NCBI RefSeq assembly: GCF_001302565.1
Contig: NZ_CP012750.1
Span: 806,001-870,000 of the forward strand
Reading direction: 5' to 3'
Length of the DNA: 64,000 nucleotides
Source: Glutamicibacter halophytocola
GTDB taxonomy: Bacteria > Actinomycetota > Actinomycetes > Actinomycetales > Micrococcaceae
In this document: in pieces, positions 32,552-43,269 of the stretch
Layout: each line of letters begins with the position of its first letter
Position numbering within the stretch: the stretch's first letter is position 1
Position numbers and translations under genes: made by a program
Notes under the pieces: model-generated
The model's database searches: none
Told to the model about the DNA's origin: nothing
Seen by the model: the letters and a program-made list of their open reading frames with translations, nothing else

Positions 32552-33934
32552 TTACACCATCTCGGCTGGCTGTACGGGTTTGGGACGCTTATCGAAGACC
32601 AGCGCGCCCACTTCCTGCTCGGCCTGGTTGCGGAAGGACAAGTCGATGCCGGAGCGATCGCGAATCAGGCTGACCGCGATGAAGGACACTGCGACCACGA
32701 TCAGCAGGTACACGGCCACCGCGGTGGTGCCGCCGGTGGCCTGCACCAGGGCCTGGGCAATGGTCGGGGCGAAGGCGCCGCCGACAATCGCGCCGATCGC
32801 GTAGGAGATCGAGACCCCGGAGAAGCGCACCGAGGCGGGGAAGAGCTCGGAGTACAGGGCCGCCTGCGGGCCGTAGGTCAGGCCCAGGCCGATGGAGAAC
32901 AGCCCGAAGGCCACGTAGAGCAGGCCCAGCGAGCCGGAATTCACCAGGGCGAACACCGGGAACAGCGAGATCGCCAGGATGATGAAGCCCAACTGGTAGG
33001 TGCGCTTGCGGCCGATCTTGTCCGCCAGCAGCCCGGCCACCAGCGTCATGACCAGCCAGATGGCCGCGCCGAAGGCAACCGCGAGCAGCACGTCGGTGCG
33101 TTCCAGGCCGACCGGGCCCTCGGGGTTGGTGGTGTAGGACTGGAAGAACCCGCCGGTGGTCATGTACCCGGCGGCATTGTTGCCGGCGAACACCAGGGCC
33201 GCGACGATCACCAGCGGCCAGTGCTTCTTGAACAGCACCAGGATCGGCACATTGGTCTGCGCCTTGTGCTCAGCGATCTCCTCGAAAACCGGGGACTCGT
33301 CCACGGCGCGGCGGACGAAGTAGCCGACCAGGATCAGCACGATCGAGACCAGGAAGGGCACGCGCCAGCCCCAGGCCATGAAGGCCTCGCCGGGGGAGAT
33401 GACACCGGTCATCAGCGCCATGGTGCCCGAGGCGAGCAGCATGCCCAGCGGCACGCCCACCTGCGGGTAGGAGCCGGCGCGGCCGCGGTGGCCTTCGGGC
33501 GCGTGCTCGACGGCCATCAGCACGGCACCGCCCCATTCGCCGCCGGCCGAAATGCCCTGCAGGATGCGCAGCAGCAGAAGCAGCACCGGCGCCCACAGTC
33601 CGGCGGTTTCGTAGGTCGGCAGCACACCGATCAGGGTGGTGGAGGCGCCCATCAGGGCCAGGGTGAGCACCAGCATGGCCCGGCGGCCGATCTTGTCGCC
33701 AAAATGCCCGGCCAAAAACGCGCCGAGCGGGCGGAAGAGGAAGGACAGGCCCACCGAGGCGAAGGAGATCAGCAGCGCGATCTCCTGGCCGGCCGGCTCG
33801 AAGAAGAGCTTGGAAAAGACCAGGCCGGCGGCGGTGGCGTAGATGAAGAAGTCGTACCACTCCACGGTGGTGCCGATGACGGTGGCGAAGGCGACGCGTC
33901 GTTGGTTCGCCTTGGCGGCGTGTGCTGTTCTCAT
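32552..33934 (-). CDS. MHS-family MFS transporter, copy 2
   Basis: A 460-residue transporter nearly collinear with the one at 24554-25942. It shares long identical stretches such as SFLFRPLGAFLAGHFGDKIG, GEWGGAVLMAVEHAP, FAGNNAAGYMTTGGF and the C-terminal EQEVGALVFD. The main differences are in the extreme N-terminus, helices 7-9 and the last helix. The two look like a duplication. This copy has no P450 genes beside it, only a divergent LysR gene. Substrate unknown; a related but not identical compound is plausible. Confidence 0.9.
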   Translation of the reverse strand: MRTAHAAKANQRRVAFATVIGTTVEWYDFFIYATAAGLVFSKLFFEPAGQEIALLISFASVGLSFLFRPLGAFLAGHFGDKIGRRAMLVLTLALMGASTTLIGVLPTYETAGLWAPVLLLLLRILQGISAGGEWGGAVLMAVEHAPEGHRGRAGSYPQVGVPLGMLLASGTMALMTGVISPGEAFMAWGWRVPFLVSIVLILVGYFVRRAVDESPVFEEIAEHKAQTNVPILVLFKKHWPLVIVAALVFAGNNAAGYMTTGGFFQSYTTNPEGPVGLERTDVLLAVAFGAAIWLVMTLVAGLLADKIGRKRTYQLGFIILAISLFPVFALVNSGSLGLLYVAFGLFSIGLGLTYGPQAALYSELFPASVRFSGVSISYAIGAIVGGAFAPTIAQALVQATGGTTAVAVYLLIVVAVSFIAVSLIRDRSGIDLSFRNQAEQEVGALVFDKRPKPVQPAEMV

Positions 33935-34057
33935 GTAGCTTCCCTTGCGAGCGGGGCACAGCTGCCGCTCGCCCCTGGGTTGTGGATCACTTCAGTGTGA
34001 CAGCCGATACAGGTAAGGTAAACTTCAAATATCTGCAGAACTTCTGAAGGCGGGCTT

Positions 34058-34957
34058 ATGTATTCGATGCGCCATCTGGAAATCATGGCCGAGCTGCCCG
34101 GGCACAGCACGCTCGGATCGGCCGCCAGCGAATTGCGGATCTCCGAATCGGCCCTGTCGCAGGCGATTACCGCGATCGAGCGCCTCGCCGGGGAGAGCCT
34201 GTGCCTGCGCCGCAAGGCCCACGGATTTTCCCTCACCGCCTCCGGGCACCACTTCGCGCAGATGGCCCGGAAAATCCTGGTCGACGTGGGGGAACTGGGC
34301 GCCACCTTCCCGCAGGCCGGCGGCAGGCTGCGCGGGCCGGTGCGCTTCGGATGCTTTGCCTCGCTCTCCCCGCACCTGATCCCGGCCACGCTTGAGGGGT
34401 TCGACCACCCCGAAGTGCAGCTCGAAGTGCGCGTGGGCACCCACGACGAGCTGCTGCCCGCCCTGCGCACCGGGGAGCTGGACGTCGCCTTTGTCTACGA
34501 CCTCTCGCTGCCCGCGGACCTGGACAAGCAGCAGGTGTACCGCACCGAAATGCAGGTGGTGCTGCACCCCGAACACCGGCTGGCCAAGCTGAAGCGGCCG
34601 CTGGAATTGGCGGACCTCGCGCCAGAGCCGCTGATCATGTACGAGTCGGAGCCGAGCACCGATCACCAGATGCAGCTCTTCGCCGCCCAGGGGCTGTCAC
34701 CCAGAATCGCCGCCGCCGTCCCGCAGATGATCCTGGTCTCCGCCATGGTCGGGCGCGGGCTGGGCTACGGGCTGCTGATGCGCCGGCCGAACAACGCCGC
34801 GGTCTCCGTGGAGGGACGGCCGCTGGCCTACCGCGATCTGAAGGCGCCGAACTATTCCAACGCGGTGGTGGCCATCACCCCGCGCTCGGTGCGCATTCCC
34901 GCCCGGGTGCAGGCGCTGATCGACCACTGTATCTGCGCAATGGCTGAGTCCTGGTAG
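34058..34957 (+). CDS. LysR-type regulator divergent from MHS copy 2
   Basis: A 299-residue LysR-family protein: helix-turn-helix at 1-60 (SMRHLEIMAELPGHSTLG, SESALSQAITAIERLAG) and ligand-binding domain after about 90. It is related to the regulator at 28926, mirroring the duplicated transporters. The 123-base divergent region contains CTTCA - 17 bases - TGAAG (about 34023-34049), a possible operator. Likely regulator of the MHS copy 2 gene. Confidence 0.87.
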   Translation: MYSMRHLEIMAELPGHSTLGSAASELRISESALSQAITAIERLAGESLCLRRKAHGFSLTASGHHFAQMARKILVDVGELGATFPQAGGRLRGPVRFGCFASLSPHLIPATLEGFDHPEVQLEVRVGTHDELLPALRTGELDVAFVYDLSLPADLDKQQVYRTEMQVVLHPEHRLAKLKRPLELADLAPEPLIMYESEPSTDHQMQLFAAQGLSPRIAAAVPQMILVSAMVGRGLGYGLLMRRPNNAAVSVEGRPLAYRDLKAPNYSNAVVAITPRSVRIPARVQALIDHCICAMAESW

Positions 34958-34989
34958 ACGCGGGCGGAACCCGAGCGCATAATGGGGCC

Positions 34990-35346
34990 ATGATTGGCAC
35001 ATGGCAGGCCATGGTCTTCGACTGCGAGGACCCCGATGCACTGGCCGAATTCTACGAACAGCTCCTTGGGATGGTACGCATCGACAACGAGCCGGACTGG
35101 GTGTCGATCGGCGACGCCCCGGACCACCCGGCGCTCGCATTCCAAGCCGTCAGCCCCTATGTCGCACCGCAATGGCCCGGGCACATCCACCCGCAGCAGG
35201 CCCATATCGACGTGAAAGTCGCCGACCTGGACCTGGCCGAGGAGCAGGTGCTGCACCTGGGGGCCAAAGCCACCGGCCAAGGTTCCAAGACCTTCAGGGT
35301 CTACCTGGATCCGCAGGATCATCCCTTCTGCCTGGTGAGCTGGTAG
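34990..35346 (+). CDS. Small VOC (glyoxalase/bleomycin-resistance fold) protein
   Basis: A 118-residue single-module VOC protein of the glyoxalase-like type: VFDCEDPDALAEFYEQLLGM at the start, QAHIDVKVADLDLAEEQVLHLGA in the middle and VYLDPQDHPFCLVSW at the end, a pattern common in actinobacterial glyoxalase-like proteins. Substrate unknown. Its last 53 bases overlap the 3' end of the convergent response regulator gene, so both stops lie inside the other gene. Confidence 0.88.
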   Translation: MIGTWQAMVFDCEDPDALAEFYEQLLGMVRIDNEPDWVSIGDAPDHPALAFQAVSPYVAPQWPGHIHPQQAHIDVKVADLDLAEEQVLHLGAKATGQGSKTFRVYLDPQDHPFCLVSW

Positions 35347-35962
35347 CACCGGCCGCGAAGGCGATTCTTGCCGCCTGAAGCCGGGTGGAGACCCCGAGCT
35401 TGGCCAGCACCTGCGAAACGTGCGTTTTCACCGTGCTGTGCCCGATGCCCAGGTGCCGGGCCAATTGCGGGTTGCTCAATCCCTGAGCCAGCCCGTCGAG
35501 CACTTCGCGTTCGCGCGCCGTCAGCCCCTCGGGCAGCTTCGCCCCGGCGGGTTCCGGGGCCAGGGCACGGGCCAGGATCCGCGAGGTCACCTGGGGATCC
35601 AGCACCGCTTCACCCCGGCCGGCCGCGCGCACGGCCATGATGATCGCCTGCGGCTGCGCGCTTTTGAGCAAAAAGCCGTGGGCCCCGGCCTGCAGCGCGC
35701 CAAAAAGGTACTCGTCGTCGTCGAAGGTTGTCAGCACCACCACGGCGCAGGACCCATGCAGCGCCTTCGTCGCTTCGATGCCATCGAGCACCGGCATGCG
35801 CAGGTCCATCAGGATGACATCGGGGGACAGGGCCTTGGCCATGGAGATGGCCGATCGCCCATCGGCCGCCTCGCCGATCACTTCCAGATCCTCCGCGGCT
35901 TGCAAAACCAGCCTGATGCCCATGCGGACGGTGGCGTGGTCGTCAACAATCAGGACCTTCAT
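35294..35962 (-). CDS. NarL/LuxR-type response regulator
   Basis: A 222-residue regulator: receiver with VDDH at 7-10, phospho-acceptor Asp in DVILMDLRMP, and Lys in FLLKSAQP; LuxR helix-turn-helix around LTAREREVLDGLAQGLSNPQLA. The C-terminal tail beyond about residue 208 (SSPGRRDDPADPGRP) is encoded where the gene overlaps the VOC gene and looks like a read-through extension. It overlaps the kinase gene upstream by 4 bases. Confidence 0.9.
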   Translation of the reverse strand: MKVLIVDDHATVRMGIRLVLQAAEDLEVIGEAADGRSAISMAKALSPDVILMDLRMPVLDGIEATKALHGSCAVVVLTTFDDDEYLFGALQAGAHGFLLKSAQPQAIIMAVRAAGRGEAVLDPQVTSRILARALAPEPAGAKLPEGLTAREREVLDGLAQGLSNPQLARHLGIGHSTVKTHVSQVLAKLGVSTRLQAARIAFAAGATSSPGRRDDPADPGRP

Positions 35963-37155
35963 GGCTTCGCCGCTCCTTGCGCGATCTCGGGGAATTCGAC
36001 CCGCGCTTCAAACACGTCGCCGGTGCGCAGCGCAAACCGCCCATCCAGGGCTGCCACCCGGGTGCGGATATTGCGCAGCCCGATCCCGGCCCCCGGCGCA
36101 TCCGATCCCGGCGCACCGGGCATCCTGTTCCTTGCCACGATGCTCAACCCGTGGTGCTGCACGATGCTCAGTTCCAAGAGCGTATCGGGGGCATGCTTGG
36201 CATGATTGACCAGCAGCTCGGACACCGTGCGGTGCGCGGCGGTATGCACCGCCGGGCTGAAGCGCTGCGGATCCTCGACCCGGTACTCCCAGCGCACCGG
36301 CTCGCCGAAGCCCGCAGCCACTGCGGGCAGATCCTCGATGCGCGCCTGCAATGCCTGGCCGCCTTGATGCAGCATGCGCACCATGCCCGCCATGTCCTCA
36401 AGGCCTGAAACGGACTCGTCGCGGATGCTCTGCAAGGGACCTCGCGCGCTGTGGGAGGCGGCGGGCAAGAGCGCCCCGGAAAGCAAGGCAATGGAAGAGA
36501 ACCTGGCCGAAAGCACATCATGCATCTCGCGGGCCAAGGCGGTGCGTTCTTCGATCCGCGCAGCATGATGCTCGGCCACCAGGCGGTCTTCACGCGCCAT
36601 GGCCGCCGTCTGCAGGGCGTGCGCCCGCTGGGATTCAGCTCTGGCCAGTTCCTTGGCAGTGCGCACATTCTCGGCCCAGAGCATCGGGATGAACAGGACG
36701 AAGCCGGCCATGAACAGGCTCAGCACCACCTCCTGCAGGTTCCGCGTCGCCAGCCAGCTGGCGATCGCCAGCGACAGGGCAGCTGCTGCCAAGACGAAGA
36801 ACATCACGGTTCGGACCCGGGCCGACCCGAGGAGGAACGACCCGAAAATGCATTCAAAGACCAGGAAATAGCCGCCGATGCTTCCCACCGCGAGCATCCC
36901 CAGCCCGCAGAGCGCCAAGGCCACGGTGCTGGGCAGCAGCCAGCGGCGGCGAATGAGGATCGCGCCCGCGCCAAGCAGCAGCAGAAGGATCCATTCAACG
37001 CCGCTGTCCGGGATCAACGGCGAATTGGCCACGCCGGCCAGATGCAGGATGACGACCAGAACCAGGTAGGTGCCGGCGACCTCCGGCTCCTTGTCGCCGC
37101 TGCCCATCCGCCGAATGAAGTTCATGCTTTCAAGCATCCCCGATCCGCCAGCCAC
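35959..37155 (-). CDS. NarL-type sensor histidine kinase
   Basis: A kinase of about 398 residues with 5-6 membrane helices (about 25-175), a coiled linker, a HisKA_3-type His in ALAREMHDVLSARFSSI, and a C-terminal ATPase region ending GIGLRNIRTRVAALDG. The ATPase N-box-like segment is SELLVNHAKHAPD. The start is uncertain: GTG 37155 has AAGGGGG 7 bases upstream; ATG 37137 and ATG 37125 are alternatives. It pairs with the response regulator at 35294 through a 4-base overlap. Signal unknown. Confidence 0.85.
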   Translation of the reverse strand: MAGGSGMLESMNFIRRMGSGDKEPEVAGTYLVLVVILHLAGVANSPLIPDSGVEWILLLLLGAGAILIRRRWLLPSTVALALCGLGMLAVGSIGGYFLVFECIFGSFLLGSARVRTVMFFVLAAAALSLAIASWLATRNLQEVVLSLFMAGFVLFIPMLWAENVRTAKELARAESQRAHALQTAAMAREDRLVAEHHAARIEERTALAREMHDVLSARFSSIALLSGALLPAASHSARGPLQSIRDESVSGLEDMAGMVRMLHQGGQALQARIEDLPAVAAGFGEPVRWEYRVEDPQRFSPAVHTAAHRTVSELLVNHAKHAPDTLLELSIVQHHGLSIVARNRMPGAPGSDAPGAGIGLRNIRTRVAALDGRFALRTGDVFEARVEFPEIAQGAAKP

Positions 37156-37235
37156 CGGGTATCCCCCTTAAGGAGGAGAACGCCCAGCCCACCGGCCGAT
37201 ACCGCGAGGCAGCCAGCCGCGGAACAGTGGAAGCC

Positions 37236-38012
37236 ATGGACATCATGACGGGCCATCCCGAACTTTCCCTGGTCATCCTGGCGCTGATCGACTCGACCAG
37301 CATCGGCACCCTGGTCATTCCGCTGTGGCTGCTGCTGCGCGGGCGGCGCGAGGCCATCGTCAAGGTGCTGGTCTATCTGGGGGTGATCGCGGTCTTCTAC
37401 TGGGGCGTCGGGGTGCTGCTGCGCAGCGGGCTGCTGCTGGTCGATCCGGGGATCTTCGAGCACCGGTTCTCCAGGCTGGCTGGTTTGGCGGTTGGTGCGC
37501 TGATGATCATCTGGGCGCTGTCCTACCGCACCGATGCGCAAAAACAGGCCAGCGCCCGGAAGAAGGCCAAGGCGCCTGCCGGAGGGCCAGCCCAGGGACT
37601 GGAACCGGCTTCCGAATCGGCACCGCTGCCGCGCCGCTTGCGCGGCCGGGTGGGCGCAGCGCTGGATACCCGCACCGGGTTGATCGCCCTGGCCCTGTTC
37701 GCGGGCCTCTTGGAGCTTCCCACGATGCTGCCCTACCTGGCCGCAGTGGGCGTCATGCAGGGCACCGGCTGGAGTGCCGGCCTGCAGCTGGCGGCGCTGG
37801 CTGGCTACTGCCTGGTCATGATCGTCCCGGCATTGCTGCTGGTGGCTGCCCGCGCGCTGGCCGGCGCACGGATCGAGCACTGGATGCAAAAGCTCGGGGA
37901 CAAAGCAGGCGCCTACGCCCAGGAAACCCTGGGCTGGGTGGTGGGCATTGGCGGATTCCTGCTGATTCGCGCATCGCTTTCCGGGCAGGACCTGCACAGC
38001 TTGTTCGGCTAG
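37236..38012 (+). CDS. GAP-family (Sap/LysE-like) polytopic membrane protein
   Basis: A membrane protein of about 258 residues with six hydrophobic helices and a central cytosolic loop rich in Lys and Ala (about 100-135). ALIDSTSIGTLVIPLWLL near the start and LELPTMLPYLAAVGVM in the second half are typical of the actinobacterial GAP (Sap, sulfolipid-1-addressing-like) family, related to small-molecule exporters. GTG 37227 and ATG 37245 are alternative starts. It is divergent from the kinase gene and so is a plausible target of that two-component system. Confidence 0.8.
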   Translation: MDIMTGHPELSLVILALIDSTSIGTLVIPLWLLLRGRREAIVKVLVYLGVIAVFYWGVGVLLRSGLLLVDPGIFEHRFSRLAGLAVGALMIIWALSYRTDAQKQASARKKAKAPAGGPAQGLEPASESAPLPRRLRGRVGAALDTRTGLIALALFAGLLELPTMLPYLAAVGVMQGTGWSAGLQLAALAGYCLVMIVPALLLVAARALAGARIEHWMQKLGDKAGAYAQETLGWVVGIGGFLLIRASLSGQDLHSLFG

Positions 38013-38081
38013 CCACGCTGTGGGCGAAAGCGCGGGCCGCCAATTGGCCTGCGGTGGGCAGGTGGTGCGAGAATTGGTGCT

Positions 38082-38579
38082 ATGGAACCTCTAGGCAGCA
38101 GCGCGAAGCAGGGCAAAAAAGTCACCCTCAACGCCTCAACTTTGGCAATGTCCGTCATGGTCATCGTTCTTCTGGTGGCGGTAGTCTTCGCCGCCAACTC
38201 CAATGAGATCGTCGGCTGGTTTGTTGTCGTCATCTCCGCCGGTTGGCTGCTGCTGGCCGCCTTCATGATGTTTGGCCTCAAGCGCGGGGCCGAGAAGATC
38301 AACAACTCGCTGCGCGAGGCAACCGCCGCGGCCACCCCGCGGGCCCAGTCCGGCACGGTTGTGGTGGATGAATCCACCAGCCAGCGCGATATGAAGCTGG
38401 ACCACTCCTTCAAGATCGTCCAGGTCCAGGCCCGGGTGGTCTCCGAGCAGCGCGAGGCCAAGGGCCCCGAGTCCGAGGCGATGATCGACCGGGCGCTGGA
38501 GACAATCCAGATGACCGCGGCCAATGCGCGGGACATGATCAAGCCGGCCACGCCGATGGACGGCGAAATCATCGACTAG
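38082..38579 (+). CDS. Two-helix membrane protein of unknown function
   Basis: A 165-residue protein with two adjacent membrane helices (about 18-65: LAMSVMVIVLLVAVVFAA and VGWFVVVISAGWLLLAAFMM) and a charged cytosolic C-terminal domain of about 100 residues. I do not recognise the domain. A transcription terminator follows directly. Confidence 0.78.
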   Translation: MEPLGSSAKQGKKVTLNASTLAMSVMVIVLLVAVVFAANSNEIVGWFVVVISAGWLLLAAFMMFGLKRGAEKINNSLREATAAATPRAQSGTVVVDESTSQRDMKLDHSFKIVQVQARVVSEQREAKGPESEAMIDRALETIQMTAANARDMIKPATPMDGEIID

Positions 38580-38584
38580 CTTCG

Positions 38585-38613
38585 AGGGCAACGCACATGC
38601 GTTGCCCTTTTTG
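38585..38613 (+). terminator. Rho-independent terminator
   Basis: AGGGCAACGC / GCGTTGCCCT stem with loop ACAT followed by TTTTTG, 5 bases after the stop codon of the preceding gene. Confidence 0.9.
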
Positions 38614-38674
38614 TTTGCCCCGGCGCAGGGGCGAACAGCGCGTAATTGGGCGCAGAATTTTGTAAGCTGGTTAG

Positions 38675-40540
<1,866 letters not shown>

Positions 40541-40541
<1 letters not shown>

Positions 40542-41044
40542 TGGAATACACCCTGGGCGTAGTGATCCCGGTGCCGCAGCCGCACCGGGATGCCTTGCGC
40601 GCGTGGCGCCAGGAATTCGGGGGAGCGGCCACCGAGCCGATCGCCCCGCATATCACCCTGGTCTCCGGGTCCTACCTCAATACCTGGGAGAAGGCCGCCG
40701 CGCAGGTGCGCCAGGTGGCTTCGGGCATGAAGCCGTTCACCATCGAGCTGGGCGCGGCGCGCACCTTCCGCCCGGCCAGCGACGTGGTGTACCTGCCATT
40801 GCTCTCCGGGGCCGATCAATGCTGGGCGCTGCATCGGCAGCTGCTGGGCGATGCGCTGCGCCACGAATCGGGCTTCGCCTACCATCCGCACCTGACCATC
40901 GCGCAAAACGTGCCGGCGCAGCAGCTGGATGCCGCGCAGGCCCGATTGGCCCAGGTGCAGATGGCCTTCGAGGCCGACCAGGTGCAGCTTTTTGATACGC
41001 GCGGCGGCGAATGGAACCTCAGCGAGGACATCGCCCTGGGCTAG
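40541..41044 (+). CDS. 2H phosphoesterase (2'-5' RNA ligase family)
   Basis: A 167-residue protein with two HxT-type motifs about 80 residues apart (APHITLVSG and YHPHLTIAQN), the signature of the 2H superfamily (2'-5' RNA ligase/cyclic phosphodiesterase). The substrate is unknown: RNA or cyclic nucleotide 2',3'-phosphates. ATG overlaps the trpS stop (TGATG), so translation is coupled. Confidence 0.88.
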
Positions 41045-41051
41045 GAGGAAC

Positions 41052-41957
41052 ATGGACGTTCGGCAGCTGCGCTATTTTCTGGCGGTCGTGGATTACGAAG
41101 GCTTCAGCAGGGCTGCCGAGCAATTGATGATCGCCCAGCCCTCGTTGTCGCAGACCATCAAGGCCCTGGAGCACGAAGTCGGTGTCCCGCTTTTCCACCG
41201 GGTGGGCCGGCGCTCCCTGCTCAGCGACGCTGGCAAGGAACTGGTGGGCCCGGCACGGCTGGTAGTGCGCGATCTGGAAGCGGCGCAGTCAACGATGGCT
41301 TCGCTCAAGGGCGTGCGCCATGGCCGGCTGGAACTCACCGCCATGCCTTCGCCGGCTGTTGAACCGCTGACCACGTTGATTGCCAGCTACTCCCGGCAGT
41401 ATCCGCGGGTCGCGCTGAGCACCTCGGCGGCCTTCACCGCGGAGGATGTCATCAGCGCGGTTCGAAGCGGCGGCGCCGAGATCGGCTTGCTCGGTTCCGA
41501 CAAGCCCATCTCAGCGCCCGAGGTGGATGTCGTGCAGCTCGAGCGCCAGCCATTGGTATTGGTGATCAACCCCGAAATTGATGATTTTGGCGACCGCGAA
41601 GTGATTGCCGGCGCGGATTTGGGCGGCCAGCGGATTGTCATTTCGCAGCGTGGCTCGCTCATGCGCGCGCTGGTCGACGATTTGCGGGCCGACGGGATTG
41701 ATGTTGAAATCGCCGCCGAAGTGGCCCATCGAAGCTCGGTCCTGCCCCTGGTGCTGGCAGGAGCGGGGCATGCCATCCTCCCAATTTCGTGGGCGCCCCT
41801 GGCTCGCAAATTGGGGTTGCGCATTGCGCGCCTGGAGCCGGCCACTGAACTGCATGTTGCGCTGGTCAGCAGGAAGAGCGACCTGACTCCCGCGGCGCAA
41901 GCGTTCCTCGGTGTTGCCGGCGCCTATGCCGATACCGTGTCTGAACAGTCCATATAG
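41052..41957 (+). CDS. LysR-type regulator of the D-malate/tartrate module
   Basis: A 301-residue LysR-family protein: MDVRQLRYFLAVVDYEGFS, AQPSLSQTIKALEHEVG (helix-turn-helix) and a ligand domain after about 85. AGGAGGA precedes ATG 41052. It lies directly upstream of the DmlA-like gene on the same strand, and a T-N11-A palindrome overlaps its stop codon, so it probably activates the dehydrogenase and transporter genes, as DmlR does in Escherichia coli. Confidence 0.87.
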   Translation: MDVRQLRYFLAVVDYEGFSRAAEQLMIAQPSLSQTIKALEHEVGVPLFHRVGRRSLLSDAGKELVGPARLVVRDLEAAQSTMASLKGVRHGRLELTAMPSPAVEPLTTLIASYSRQYPRVALSTSAAFTAEDVISAVRSGGAEIGLLGSDKPISAPEVDVVQLERQPLVLVINPEIDDFGDREVIAGADLGGQRIVISQRGSLMRALVDDLRADGIDVEIAAEVAHRSSVLPLVLAGAGHAILPISWAPLARKLGLRIARLEPATELHVALVSRKSDLTPAAQAFLGVAGAYADTVSEQSI

Positions 41958-41968
41958 GTTTTGCCTAT
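41954..41968. promoter_or_regulatory. LysR-box palindrome ATAGG-N5-CCTAT
   Basis: A perfect 5-bp inverted repeat containing the T-N11-A core expected for LysR proteins. It lies between the LysR stop and the dmlA-like gene, 104 bases upstream of the latter's start. Confidence 0.5.
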
Positions 41969-42019
41969 CCAGCGGATGCAATCCTGGTCTTAGACGTACT
42001 CGAAGCACGCCGGTCTAAT

Positions 42020-42063
42020 TGATACCAAGCCGCTTGTGACGCGGAACACTTTGTATCAGGAGG
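42020..42063 (+). promoter_or_regulatory. 5' leader stem-loop adjoining the dmlA ribosome binding site
   Basis: TGATACCAAG (42020-42029) pairs with CTTTGTATCA (42049-42058) with one mismatch; inside, CCGC pairs with GCGG. The last base abuts AGGAGG (42058-42063). It could stabilise the message or modulate initiation. Confidence 0.4.
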
Positions 42064-42071
42064 AAAGACCG

Positions 42072-43169
42072 ATGGGCTCGACCAGGACCTTTAAGATAGC
42101 TTCAATCCCCGCCGACGGCGTCGGCAAGGAAGTTGTTGCCGCTGGGCGTCGAGTGCTGGACGCCATGGCCGGGCAATCCGCTGGCAAGTTCGCCTTTGAA
42201 TGGACAGAATTCCCCTGGGGCTGCGAGTACTACGCAGAGCACGGGGTGATGATGGACCCGGCAGGCCTGGATACCCTGAAGGACTTCGACTCCATCTATT
42301 TCGGGGCCGTGGGCTGGGAGAACGTTCCCGACCATATCAGCCTCTGGGGCCTGCGACTGAACATCACGCAGAACTTCGACCAGTGGGCGAATATCCGCCC
42401 GGTGAAATTCCTGCCCGGGGTGACCTCCCCGCTGCGCAAGGCCGATGACACGGAGCTGGATTGGATCGTCGTGCGCGAAAACAGCGAAGGCGAATATGCC
42501 GGGCTGGGCGGGCGCAACCTGTCAGGGCGTGGCCCGGGCAATGAGATCGCCCTGCAGACCGCCCTGTTCAGCGACAAGGGATGCGAGCGCATCATTCGTT
42601 TCGCCTTCGACCTGGCCCGCACCCGCACGGTCAAGAAGGTCTCGTCGGTGACCAAGTCCAATGCCCAGCAGTACGGGATGGTGCTCTGGGACGAAGTCTT
42701 CCAGCGCGTGGCGCTCGACTACCCGGACGTGCGCACCGAAAGCGTGCTGGTCGATGCGATGAGCGCCAAGTTCATCCTGAACCCGGAGGACCTCTCGGTG
42801 GTGGTCGCTTCGAACCTCAACGCCGACATCCTGTCCGATCTGGGCTCGGCCCTGTCCGGAAGCCTGGGACTGGCAGCGAGCGCAAATCTGAACCCCGAAC
42901 GCCGCTTCCCCTCGATGTTCGAACCGGTGCATGGGACCGCCCCGGACATTGCCGGCAAGGGAATCTGCAACCCGATCGGCGCCATTGCCAGTGCCGCGCT
43001 GATGCTGGAGCATTTCGGCCTGGACGATGAAGCCCGCCGCCTGGAAGCAGCCATCGAAGCGGCCACTGCTGCCGGCAGGCTCACTGCGGACATCGGCGGC
43101 ACCTCGGGCACCAGCGAAGTCACCGAAGCGATTGTCGAGGCGCTGAGCAGCACCCTGGCCGCCGTCTAG
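42072..43169 (+). CDS. dmlA: D-malate/tartrate dehydrogenase (decarboxylating)
   Basis: A 365-residue enzyme of the isocitrate/isopropylmalate dehydrogenase family, closest in features to DmlA/tartrate dehydrogenase: IPADGVGKEVV at the start, GLRLNITQNFDQWANIRPVK (substrate Arg residues), VRENSEGEYAG, and metal Asp residues in LVDAMSAKFIL and NLNADILSDLGSAL; NAD site region EPVHGTAPDIAGKG. It should oxidise and decarboxylate D-malate to pyruvate (or act on tartrate). ATG 42072 follows AGGAGGAAAG. The dctA gene 100 bases downstream would supply the dicarboxylate. Confidence 0.88.
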   Translation: MGSTRTFKIASIPADGVGKEVVAAGRRVLDAMAGQSAGKFAFEWTEFPWGCEYYAEHGVMMDPAGLDTLKDFDSIYFGAVGWENVPDHISLWGLRLNITQNFDQWANIRPVKFLPGVTSPLRKADDTELDWIVVRENSEGEYAGLGGRNLSGRGPGNEIALQTALFSDKGCERIIRFAFDLARTRTVKKVSSVTKSNAQQYGMVLWDEVFQRVALDYPDVRTESVLVDAMSAKFILNPEDLSVVVASNLNADILSDLGSALSGSLGLAASANLNPERRFPSMFEPVHGTAPDIAGKGICNPIGAIASAALMLEHFGLDDEARRLEAAIEAATAAGRLTADIGGTSGTSEVTEAIVEALSSTLAAV

Positions 43170-43269
43170 AAGCACCGGCGCGGGCACCGGCCCTCCGCAG
43201 CATGTCGAGGCCGGCTGCCACGCCATAGAACAGCCACGCCGAGCTCTTTCCAACAACGAGGTAGGAATA

